Assembly (NCBI RefSeq): GCF_000003605.2
Contig: NW_003116454.1
Location: 468,188-504,656, forward strand
Direction of reading: 5' to 3'
DNA length: 36,469 nt
DNA from: Saccoglossus kowalevskii
Taxonomy: Eukaryota; Hemichordata; Enteropneusta; Harrimaniidae
The stretch's first letter is position 1. Each line of letters opens with the position of its first letter. The notes beneath the pieces were generated by a model, which worked only from the letters and a program-made list of their open reading frames with translations, ran no database searches and was not told the DNA's origin. Positions 20,743 through 31,176 of the stretch are shown here, piece after piece. A program made the translations under genes and the position numbers.

Positions 20743-21408
20743 CCCCTATCTGGAAACGGTCATTGTATTAGATAATTGTATTCCCTGGCAAAGGCGCGTT
20801 GAGGGTATGGGTATTGTCACGTGATCAGTACACAGCCGGTCACTATTTTTGACATCGTCAGTTCTATGTTTTTTTTTTTTACAACTTAGTTGTTTATTCC
20901 AGAATTCGAGCTTTTTCACATAATTTTTAAATCAGAATTTTTGTATAAGGTCATATTTTAGCCGGCGAGTAGTTTTTTAATTTATCTATTTTACCAGCAG
21001 CGACACATTTTCGCAACAAATTGTGACACCTTTACCCAGAATTTTGTCCTGTTCGATTTTTGGGGTGATTGAAATGAACACTATTTTATTTACCCTTCTT
21101 CTCGACTCAAAACCAATCTGTCTTCGATTTTGACATTTTATGATTGAAAAATTGGTGGGCTGATTCATTATTTGTTACACTGCATTTTATTAATGTTAAA
21201 TTGGGCTATTTTTATGGATGCTCTATTCGATCGTAAATGAGAATGGCGACGTTTTGAAATGACAATGTACGCTATTCAGTGCTAAAAAAACATTTATTTA
21301 CAAAAATTGAATTGCTTCATACTTTTGCATCGAATAAAGTCATGAGTTGATGCAAAGTTGTCTTGAATTGTTATAAACCCCCAAGAATCAGAAATACTAG
21401 TATCACAG
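20743..21408. other. Gene-free stretch before the gap
   Basis: No feature recognised. The last bases before the gap read AATACTAGTATCACAG, matching the context of the CACAGTCCCTCTAT copy at 20083 (AATACTAGTGTCACAG). Confidence 0.45.
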
Positions 21409-22093
21409 NNNNNNNNNNNNNNNNNNNNNNNNNNNNNNNNNNNNNNNNNNNNNNNNNNNNNNNNNNNNNNNNNNNNNNNNNNNNNNNNNNNNNNNNNNNN
21501 NNNNNNNNNNNNNNNNNNNNNNNNNNNNNNNNNNNNNNNNNNNNNNNNNNNNNNNNNNNNNNNNNNNNNNNNNNNNNNNNNNNNNNNNNNNNNNNNNNNN
21601 NNNNNNNNNNNNNNNNNNNNNNNNNNNNNNNNNNNNNNNNNNNNNNNNNNNNNNNNNNNNNNNNNNNNNNNNNNNNNNNNNNNNNNNNNNNNNNNNNNNN
21701 NNNNNNNNNNNNNNNNNNNNNNNNNNNNNNNNNNNNNNNNNNNNNNNNNNNNNNNNNNNNNNNNNNNNNNNNNNNNNNNNNNNNNNNNNNNNNNNNNNNN
21801 NNNNNNNNNNNNNNNNNNNNNNNNNNNNNNNNNNNNNNNNNNNNNNNNNNNNNNNNNNNNNNNNNNNNNNNNNNNNNNNNNNNNNNNNNNNNNNNNNNNN
21901 NNNNNNNNNNNNNNNNNNNNNNNNNNNNNNNNNNNNNNNNNNNNNNNNNNNNNNNNNNNNNNNNNNNNNNNNNNNNNNNNNNNNNNNNNNNNNNNNNNNN
22001 NNNNNNNNNNNNNNNNNNNNNNNNNNNNNNNNNNNNNNNNNNNNNNNNNNNNNNNNNNNNNNNNNNNNNNNNNNNNNNNNNNNNNNNNNNNNN
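21409..22093. other. Assembly gap (N)
   Basis: 685 undetermined bases. Frames that appear to cross it are artefacts. Confidence 0.99.
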
Positions 22094-22330
22094 CAGTATG
22101 TTGGTACACGTCATTTTTCCCTATAAATAGAAGATGACATAATTCCCTATAATATCTTACATGCAGGAACTGGATGCTTATGAGTAGGTAGGCTGGTTTT
22201 GATACGTATTAAGGTTCAAAAACCCAAAATTTCATTGTGCTAATTTTGTTTACATGTTTTGTTTACGTTGTAGTTGCTCGAATTTGTGAAGTCATACAAT
22301 GATGTATCGCTTTGCATGACGTTAATAAAG

Positions 22331-22815
22331 GCCCAGGTATACTATAAATACGCTTCTAAGCAATATGGATTATTTTCTTGCTTGTCACGCTATTGTAAAC
22401 AGCACCAGCCAAACTCCGGCAAACGCGTTTTCTGAACTTTACAGGTCGATTATGTCGTGTCAAAGTGGGTGTATGTGACTATGAATATCATAGCAGTGAC
22501 TGTGTGTACGAGTTGAGATTTTGGCGGATAAAAGTCAAAAACACGAACCGGGGCAATGGACGTGCTACTAAGCTTGAATAATTAACTGCTGTCAATCAAA
22601 GTCACGTGACGTTGGACCGCTGAAACAGGATGCGTCATCTAAGCTCCACGAACATTTACACAGTTCCTAATGCGTTTCTCAGTATCACATAGCGAATTCA
22701 ACGAAGACAATGTCATTGACAATCGTGTTTTCAAATTTAAAACTGCGCCACAGAGAGTACGAGCCAGAAATACCCCTATTTGTGTTATTGAAATGAATTT
22801 AATATTGTTTACTGT
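22331..22815 (+). repeat. Long inverted-repeat arm, partner of 28645-29118
   Basis: Read against the reverse complement of 28645-29118 it shares GTATACTATAAATACGCTTC, CACAGGTCGATTATGTC-like, GCTACTAAGCTTGAATAATT, GCTGTCAATCAA, CCGCTGAAACAGG and CCAGAAATACCCCTA. The arms are about 5.9 kb apart. No coding frame is conserved, so this looks like an interspersed repeat inserted in both orientations. Confidence 0.85.
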
Positions 22816-25491
22816 TATTGTCTGAGGGTGTGTACGTGGTGATAGAGCATGTTTCGATAATAACGCAGCCTATGACGGCAAATGGATCGTAAATGAGACC
22901 AATTTTGCTTATTCGTGGTAACGCAAGGCTGGCAAAAACAGAAATTACATTCGTTTTCTCGGGAGTCCCTTTCTATTGTCAGGGTCAGGGTCGGGAACAA
23001 ATACGCTGTCAACTAACCCCGCATTCGTGGTGATTCGTACTGATTCTCATCTACAATCAACACCCATTCAGAGTGGATAAACAGGGCGCGGATGGCAACT
23101 TCTTGTGCTTCGATAACGCTAATGGTTGACTGAAACACGTAAAGAACCGAAATTAAAGTATGACACTTACCGAAATATTCACATCTTGCATTGTTCGCCA
23201 TCTATGGTGTGGCAATATATCCACTCATTCCCGTTGTACGTGTGATACCACGGGTACAATTTCCTGTCTGGTGTTGGAGAAAAACGGACAATGCCCATGG
23301 GGTAGGGTGCATGAAGTTCTACTGGTGGCCGTAATGTGTGTGACGTGTTTAATCTAGTATTGAACTCACACACTTGTTATTTCAATAATTTCATTGATTG
23401 TAAAGGAAGACTAGTTTAGACCCGTTTAGCGGGAATAACGAACACTTCCTGTTATTTTCAAAGTGATGTTAGATGCCCAGTCTGGAAGTAGTTTTTCACA
23501 TAGATTAGTAACAGCACCATTTCACTATCATGTCACAAATTTTGAGAGATATTTCGCTTATTTATAGTAAAACAGAACAAATAATTCCGACACGTCGCAC
23601 ATCTACGGGTGAGTTTGTAAAACGTGGAAATAACGAAAATATTGTCATCACATCGGAGATTTACTCTGATGCGTTTGTCTATCGTAGTGACGAACACTAC
23701 TGCTAGGTTTATATTTACTGAGGTTCACGTGTCCTCGTCGGTATAAATGTCTCGCCGTTAACGGGGTGCCTCAATATTTTCTGTTCCGGTTTTGTGTTAT
23801 GGTGTATGTACATAGTCCTAAATGGCTCGTCCCAGAAACTTGAAGTATATAGTTAGTCAATGCCACATCACATCGTAGCACGTCCCTTATTAAAGAGCAC
23901 CTTCAAGTTAAGCCTAATCTCACAACAAATTTACCCTTTGGGTTAAAATAAAAATGGATAACAAAAGATAGATAAACATTGTAAACAACATAAACAATAG
24001 TGTCCCATGATTCTTTGGTGCAATCCATGGGATTGAGCGGTTCCCCTTTAACTGCGTTATTAGTTTTGTCGTAACGGGATGCCTAAGTAGCCCAGGTCTA
24101 TGCTCTATAGAGGCAAGCCTGACTGGACCGTTACACGCATCGATGTTTACGGAGCTTAGTGTTATCAGCTTGTAAATAAACTACAGGTTTCTGTAAATAT
24201 AGGCTATGCAAGTTATTAACAACATTCATTAGCATAGCCACACCTCCAATTCACACTTGCCCAGTGCAAGTGAATCGGATCTTTAAATTTGCCGATTTTA
24301 ATGAATATTCTGACGGTCTTGCAATCTGTCTGACTTCCTGACTCCTTCGGTCCGGGTTTGAACGGTTTGTTTACCCGCAACGCGGTTCGAGACAGAAGAA
24401 CGCTAGTCGTTTCAAGACCGGAGATAGAGGCAATGTGCATGAACATAGTCCAGTGTTTCCTGAACTCATGAATATGTATATATGACATTTAAAAGCCTGA
24501 GGTCACCCCGCAAATAAACAGTTTTGTTCAGCGGTGAGTGAATGAAGAGCATTGAACGGGCTGCATTGTTTCGTTGTCGTAGTAGTCTGTGTGATTCGTG
24601 GTCGAAAAGGTAAATGGTGGATACTGTGAATGAACATAATAGTCAGAAAACATTTTGATTCAGAGATCGCGTCTGATACATTGTCCGCGGCTTTAACGCC
24701 AATAACGTCGTGGTCGGCGTATCCAAACTCGTCAATCTATATACACGATCTCAGTTGATTATGAACACTTTGTTTTTCCAACAACAGCTACTTACAACTA
24801 AGTAACGACTTGCTATACTGCAAGTGTTCCGGTGAGCTGCGAGTGATTGTCGGCTATTCAACAAAAACAGGTACGTCGTGTTTTTACGTAAGTTTCAGAT
24901 TAAGATAAGTTTTTGATTTCAACCACAGACAGTCGTGGTTTTACTGCCTCTAAGTACCAGTGAAACCAGGGTCAAAGAGAAAACATAGCCGCAGTTGTAC
25001 TTATATCTGGGACCTATTTAAGGTCACAACACGTGTACCTTTGTCTCATTAGATATGCTATTATAACAGGGAGATAAACATATGTTTAGCGTCGTGGTGT
25101 CATAGGATTGTTACGCCAATCAAAGCAAGTTCAAGCACGATATTAGCGAACCTATCGTCGCATTTTACTATACGTGTCTATGGTGTAACTGAGAAGATGT
25201 TTTTCTTACTGATGAATAACTAATTAGGTATGAACACTACTATATAAATGCCCTGACCCTAGACAGTATGTCATGACCCCATCATTAAAATGAACATGCG
25301 TGGAATAACAATGCCGTAGGCATTTCGCTGTCATCTTTTAAACCATAGATAATTGCCGAATGCAAAACAGATCTTCATATCGGAGTTATTTTTCCCCCTT
25401 TCTTGCCAGACAGTCTTGGCTAGATAGTGTTAACATTTCGGAGCTTTGTCAATGTTGGAACAAACTAAAAAAAACAAGCCATGCATGGCAC
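22816..25491. other. Gene-free stretch, possible upstream regulatory DNA
   Basis: No gene can be supported. Candidate splice donors follow GC-richer sequence at about 24609 (GAAAAG|GTAAAT) and 24871 (AAACAG|GTACGT). They could end 5' UTR exons of the transporter gene at 31091, but this is speculative. Confidence 0.35.
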
Positions 25492-26285
25492 AGTCCCCGT
25501 TAGTTATCAAATTTAAGATATATAGTTTTGTTTATAGTAATATAGCTGGAATATAACCATGTCAGAAATATGATTTTTTTAACATTAAAATGATTGACAT
25601 TTGTATCTGATTGTCAAACAAGTACTTGTCCATAAAAATATTGAGAGATATTGCTCTGGAACAGCATTCAAAATCAACCATTTTGAATACATGTATATAT
25701 ATATAACATGATTTATAACGAATATATAAAATTTGAACATAATCAGTCAAAGCATTTAAGAGACATGGCTCTAGAACCACATTCATTAAAACAAAATGGC
25801 CTCCAGCCGGCCATTTTGAATCTTATCTGAAAAACAAAATTATTTGCATAAAGGGCCCATAATGTCTAATGTATATACAAAGTTTTAACAAAATCCATCT
25901 GTAAACAGCCGAGAAATGCTGGATTTTTAGGATTTTTCAGCACAAAAATGGACGCCATTCGGCCATCTTAAATCAGATCGTAAAACAACATGTTGTGCAT
26001 CAAGGTCCAACGTATATACAAGGTTTGAACAAAATCCATCTATAAACAGCTGGGAAATGCTTGATTTTGATGATTTTTAGCACAAAAATGGCCGCCATCA
26101 GATCGTGAAACAAATTGACGTGCATATGTATAATATCATGTGTGATGTATGTGTGAAGTTTGATTGTGATTGGTCCAGGCATTTCTAAAATACAGGTCCG
26201 GACGCACGCACAGACGCACGCACGCACAGACGCACGGAGGTCAAAACATAAATCCCCGTTTTCGGACTGCGTCCGAACGGGGACT
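25492..26285 (+). mobile_element. Helentron-associated (HINE/pearl-like) non-autonomous element
   Basis: The left end AGTCCCCGTT (25492-25501) is the inverse of AACGGGGACT (26274-26283). The right end folds as a hairpin (CCCCGTTTTCGGAC, TGC, GTCCGAACGGGG; 26252-26280) followed by CTAA, a CTRR-type Helitron terminus. The interior has about four degenerate tandem units of ~141-150 bp, each with AATGGC(C)GCCA-type blocks and ACAAAATCCATCTRTAAACA (at 25889 and 26030). An (ACGCACGCACAG)n tract lies before the hairpin. Subterminal inverted repeats, a tandem core and a hairpin end are the layout of Helentron-derived HINE and oyster pearl elements. It is non-coding and would depend on Rep-helicase from an autonomous relative. 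Confidence 0.7.
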
Positions 26286-26689
26286 AAAAACGATTTTAAA
26301 ATACTAGTATAGGGAATAGATTAAAAACGCCGAAAGTTACTGTATATGGTATTTGCAAATGAATTGCTGACCTCAGTACGGTGCGCCGGTGTGCGACTTC
26401 CTGTTCTGGCTCGCTGTTTACTTATCCCCCAGACTTGGTCTGAGCCCATATAAAGCAAGATCAAGTAGTCTCAAAAAATACAAAAAAAAAAAAAAAACTG
26501 TGAAATAGTTCGCGGCGTCTGTAGTCGGGCATGTTAACTATGGCTTGTTAGTGCAATAAGTCAAAACAGATTTATTCAATTTTTCCATTTATTCTGATTT
26601 ATTATAAATATTTGGACAAGTTCAAAGTTTGTGTATCTAGCTCTTATATTTTGTCAGATACATTTGTATTGGTAAAAAAAATCGCTCAG
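26286..26689. other. Gene-free stretch
   Basis: No feature recognised; an A15-type run occurs near 26480-26497. Confidence 0.45.
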
Positions 26690-27570
26690 GGTAGCGAGAC
26701 TATTATTTGCAAAATGACTACAAAAAGACCCAGGAAAGTATATATTTTTTGGAATCGCAAGACTACGGCGCGTTAATTAATCAAAGGTAAACAATTACTT
26801 TTTCTATAAAAGAAAATAATTTATGCTGGTGATAATAAGTATTTTTTCACTTTTCCTAGTTGTTCAACAGTCTGCTAAATTGAATGTGTCTTGTTAGTTT
26901 TATTCAAGCAACGCGTTTTAAAAAGTAGTGTACTGAATTTTAATTTCAGTTAAAGTGGCATTGCTGACAGCTCCAAGTCAAACCACAACATGTTTGTAAA
27001 TAACACACGAAATAGTTTGGCTGGACACATTCATGTTCCTCTCATTGTCACCTTAAAGGGCGGCAGTCGTCGTGTCCCGTCCTGTTCGATACAGGACTCT
27101 ACCGACGCATACAACGCGTGTAAAATACATTGTTTATTTACATGAAAATCGACCACGCGATGCGCGACGACCACCGCGCTTTAAAGCTGTGAAAATTTGG
27201 TGTTAATCCGACAAAAAGTATACATTTTTTTGTTAAAGACCTTGTATTTTGAAAAACATAAACTCCTAGAAAACGTCGATGAAGTCACAGCAAAGATTTT
27301 CAAGCTTGTTTACCGACACAAGCGATTTGTTTTCCCATCAAGGTCTGTTTTAACATGTGTAGGGGCATCCAAATGTGTAAGGCTATTGGAAACCAAAACA
27401 ATAAGGAATGAGATAATTCGATAAAATCGGAAGATGAGAACACCAAAATCAATGATTTTTTTAGTGGCTGTGTGACCTTGTGTTTGACACATTCATATGC
27501 AAATGAAAATCTGTGAAACAGACAGGGGCGGAGACCAACCACTCAAGTGTTTGTAAACACTCATTGTGTG
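26690..27570 (+). repeat. Interspersed repeat, partner of 29807-30445
   Basis: Shared blocks include AAAGTATATATTTT, GAAATAGTTTG(G/T)CTGGACA, GCTGTGAAAATTTGGTGTTA, GGCTATTGGAAAC-like and GTAAACACTCATTG. The copies diverge strongly and this one is longer. Short frames within it are not conserved, so it is non-coding. Confidence 0.8.
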
Positions 27571-27595
27571 CCAGATAGCTACTGGTAACACATAC

Positions 27596-27629
27596 CATGG
27601 AACTATAAACCCGGGTTTATAGTTCCATG
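27596..27629. repeat. Perfect 34-bp palindrome with flanking direct repeat
   Basis: CATGGAACTATAAACCC is followed at once by its exact reverse complement. The direct repeat CACATACC lies on both sides (27589-27596 and 27629-27636, overlapping the outer base), which looks like an 8-bp target-site duplication. It is related to 20562-20598. Confidence 0.9.
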
Positions 27630-27639
27630 CACATACCAA

Positions 27640-28644
27640 CTTTATGGATTACACAAGATGGCGAAAGAGTGCAAGACCCCCCAAATGCAGACGGGGACAG
27701 TTAATTTAGTTAAGGCCATGAAATAACCAAGCAGTCGACAACGTAAACCCAAGGCTCGAGCAGTCACAGAGCAATCAGGTCTACAATAGACGCTCCCAGA
27801 AATTCGATTAGTTTTGAAAAATTGCAACGATGCTTCAGGGCTCAGACTACTCACGGAGGTGAAAAAGTGAAGGAGTAACAGCCAAAACAATCTCCCTAAA
27901 ATTCTTCTGTTTTAGTCAAGTTTAATCCCAAAATACCTTTTGTCTTATCGTCCTTTCACCCCAGGATCGTCGCCGACGCGCCATCTACTCTCAAGCGTTG
28001 CTGCGTGCAGTACACACTCCAAGGTCTTGTTTTACAGCATTGCAATAAACGCAAAAGGGCATCATAAAGCATGCACACCTTTTATACTTACAAGAATCGT
28101 GTTTGTGAAAACGGGAAAGTTGGAATTTTGAAAATCGGAGAATTTCTTCTTAAGTTCATGTAATTTTTTTGTATTTTAGCGCATTTTCTGTTGTATTTTT
28201 GAATCGGCAATATTGTAATGTTTCAAAATATTGCTAGCACTGTTTTTTTACTCCAAAATAAAGCTCGTTTAATGTTTTTTGTAATGGGGCTTGACATAGA
28301 CCGCACCGCGTTGTACCAGACACTGAATTTTGAGGTTCGAAATGACACTTTTTGAAGTTTTTAGCCCGTGTATGTCCTACTTCCTGTAGCAGTGTGTAAA
28401 TTTTCTTTATACACAATGTACAGGAAATTCGTTGCATTTTTTTCGAGCGATCGTTTCGTTCACAGAATATTCAAAACAATTTTTCGTCTGTATTATGCTC
28501 TTCTATTTAGTTTTACGTCATCTGATTTGAAGGATATAGCAGTTTCAGCATCGTAGTCAAACTGGTGGGCGTTATCGATTGTCGCCATAATTGTTCATAA
28601 GAATTTGACTCGAATTGTCACGCAGAGTGCCACCAAAGGGACTG
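27640..28644. other. Gene-free stretch
   Basis: Several open frames of 60-80 codons occur on both strands but none matches a known family or has clear splice sites. It ends at an inverted CACAGTCCCT motif (28638-28647). Confidence 0.4.
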
Positions 28645-29118
28645 TGACTAAACACAATATTCATTACATTAAAACACTACTAGGGGTATTTCTGGTCCCA
28701 TACTCTCTGTGGCGACTTTTTAAATTTGCGAACACAATTTTCATTGAATCCGCTATGTGATAATTAGAAAATAAATGTGTTTGGAGATTTGATGACGCAA
28801 CCTGTTTCAGCGGCCCAATGTCACATGACATTGATTGACAGCAATTAATTATTCAAGCTTAGTAGCGCGTCCCTTTTTTCAGTTCTTGTGTTTGACGTTT
28901 ATCTGAACTTGTAAACTAGTCTTTATCATAAATATTATATATAATCACTGCTGTGATATTCATAATCACATACATCCCTTTTGGCATGACATAATCGACC
29001 TGTGAAGTTCGAGAAAACACGCCTTTAAATGAGCTTGGCTGGAGCTGTTTACTACAGCGTGACTTTCAAGGAAATATTTCCTATGATTTAGAAGCGTATT
29101 TATAGTATACCGTAGCCT
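28645..29118 (-). repeat. Long inverted-repeat arm, partner of 22331-22815
   Basis: It is the reverse-complement copy of 22331-22815, with many substitutions. Similarity ends next to GGGACTGTGA (28638-28647), the inverted form of the recurring CACAGTCCC motif. Confidence 0.85.
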
Positions 29119-29364
29119 TTAGCAAGTTTGGGCGTTCCTCAACCCGTTCTGACCAATGTTTCCTCTCGTGTACGAACGTAATTGGGTCAATCAGATATGC
29201 AAACATATACGAAATCAGATATGCAAACATATACGAAACATTAGGGAAACATATACGAAACAGTAAACTTTTAACGGTAGCGACAACACCATTTGCACAA
29301 TTGTGCCGAACAAATCTCGATCAGGGTCCCGATAGATACTTGGGACTAAAACTAGGCACATGTC

Positions 29365-29795
29365 GAGATTTGCTACCTGAACGCTCAGCACGAACCGAAA
29401 AACACGCCCTCGGTGGTGAATTTAAGAGAACATATACTGATTCATTATACATGTTGTATGACATGACGATGGAGGGCAGTGCAGCTAGATATGGCTGGAT
29501 GGTATAGTAATGAATAAAATTAATGCCAAACGTTTTTGTTTTGCAATGCAATTCTGCATCGATATGAACAATATTTTTTTTTAAAATCTTCTTTGCCAAT
29601 CAATATAGCATCATGTGCGTATAATTTTCCATGTTTGGGTCAAATAACAGACCGAATATTGAGGGCGTGATATTAACACGAGTCGAGTAGGTCACAAATA
29701 GATCCCTACTAACCTGAACGCAACTGCTGTAATCTATCTCCAAGGATGAATGATTAACAATGTTGGCACGTGCCGAGATCCCGTAACGTGAACAA
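29365..29795 (+). repeat. Interspersed repeat, partner of 20410-20728
   Basis: It has the same order of blocks as 20410-20728 but lacks about 60 bases that include the palindrome, and carries extra sequence near 29560-29750. It passes directly into the repeat at 29807. Confidence 0.8.
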
Positions 29796-29806
29796 TAGTA
29801 TATATG

Positions 29807-30445
29807 GCTACAAAAAACGTAGCAAAGTATATATTTTCAGAATCGCCAGGGTTCAAGCTTTTTAAAAATGTGTTTTTCATGTCACGTCTGACACGCTCAG
29901 ATATAAAATATTACCTTTTTTTCCGAAAATAAGTATGTTAAGCAGTTAAGTCTGTGCGAAAAAGCCGTTCAGTAGTTCAGAATGAGTCTCAGCATTTGTA
30001 TCCATGCGCTGCATTGTAAAAATTAACCTGCTGAATTCAAGAATAAGTTTTAAAAGCATTGCCTCAACTAAAATATCAGATTTTGAAAAACAATCCATGA
30101 AATAGTTTGTCTGGACATATTTAATTTCTTCTCAATGTCAGCTGAATGCTGTGAAAATTTGGTGTTAATCCGACAACATTAAACATACTTTATGATTTGT
30201 TAAAAACATTTTTAAAAAAAATCTATAAAAACATCTTAGGGGTATTTACATGTATGTAGCTATTGGAAACAAATCAGAAATCAAGAATGGTTTGACTATA
30301 ATTCGGTAAAATCGGCAATGGAAACGCCAGAATTTCTGTGGTAGCGTGATCTCATGTCGGACTTATTGATATGCAAATTATAATCTGTGAAACAAACAGA
30401 AGCGGCAATTAAACACCACGTGTGTGTGTAAACACTCATTGCACG
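29807..30445 (+). repeat. Interspersed repeat, partner of 26690-27570
   Basis: It is a shorter copy of the 26690-27570 repeat, in the same orientation, and ends with GTAAACACTCATTG. Confidence 0.8.
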
Positions 30446-31090
30446 TTAAAATTCCAACTCACTAACTCCCCAGTTGATGCGATTATTCCAGTCAGAAAGT
30501 CAGTAGAGAAAAAAAAGATTGGTTAGCGTTAACAGGCGATAATCTGAAGAAAAAAAAACATTATCTATTCCTCTCTGTGGTTGGTCATGGCAACGTTTTA
30601 GGGAGCCGTGACATAACTCCATCTTTGACAGAATTAACAATTATCGGCGGCTATATAATTAAAGGGCTTATACACCGCGAGTGATCAATCAGCGACCGCG
30701 TTGCAGCTTGTTGCAGAGGGTGGAATTATTTAATAACAGTGAAGTCGTAAAGTAGATGTTGAGTGGGAACACAATGGGACACCACTGGTTATTTCGGACT
30801 TGGCCCTCTCAACAAAACTCAACCCTAATCAATTTCTTTCCTGCAATAGAACGAATCACTATATTGAATTATTGTATGTACACATACCATTTATTGCAAA
30901 CTCTGACAATCAAGACCAATCATTCAGACTGGAGTACGGTGCACTGGATTTGATGGAAGGGGAAGGGGCGAGGCGATACACGTAAAATGACGCCAGCCTG
31001 TTTGAAGTCTTGATTACAGACAAATTCGCGTATTAGCGCCATCAATGTAAATTACTTTCGTCTATATTTGTTTTTATTTCGAATTTTCAG
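30446..31090. other. Region upstream of the first visible transporter exon
   Basis: No coding exon is seen. GGCTATATAATTAAAG at about 30649 could be a TATA box. The stretch ends in TTTTCAG (31084-31090), a good splice acceptor, so the exon at 31091 is not the first exon of its gene. The upstream 5' UTR exon was not located with confidence. Confidence 0.4.
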
Positions 31091-31176
31091 TTGTTAACAT
31101 GGAAATGAATAAGAAAAGTGGAAGTTATAACGTTTTGCCACAGAAAGAGGGGAATGCGAATATACAAATCGATCAA
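31091..31176 (+). CDS. Transporter exon with start codon
   Basis: The acceptor TTTTCAG precedes eight untranslated bases (TTGTTAAC) and ATG 31099-31101. Twenty-six codons follow to the donor CAA|GTAAGT at 31177. The intron phase is 0. The peptide is polar (MEMNKKSGSYNVLPQKEG), as expected for a cytosolic N-terminus. Confidence 0.8.

Noticed and set aside
21294-22130. Three long open frames across the gap
   Set aside because: They consist of undetermined bases.
23740-24880. TATA-like boxes and GT donors as a promoter with 5' exons of the transporter
   Set aside because: Several equally weak candidates and no transcript support; mentioned only as a possibility.
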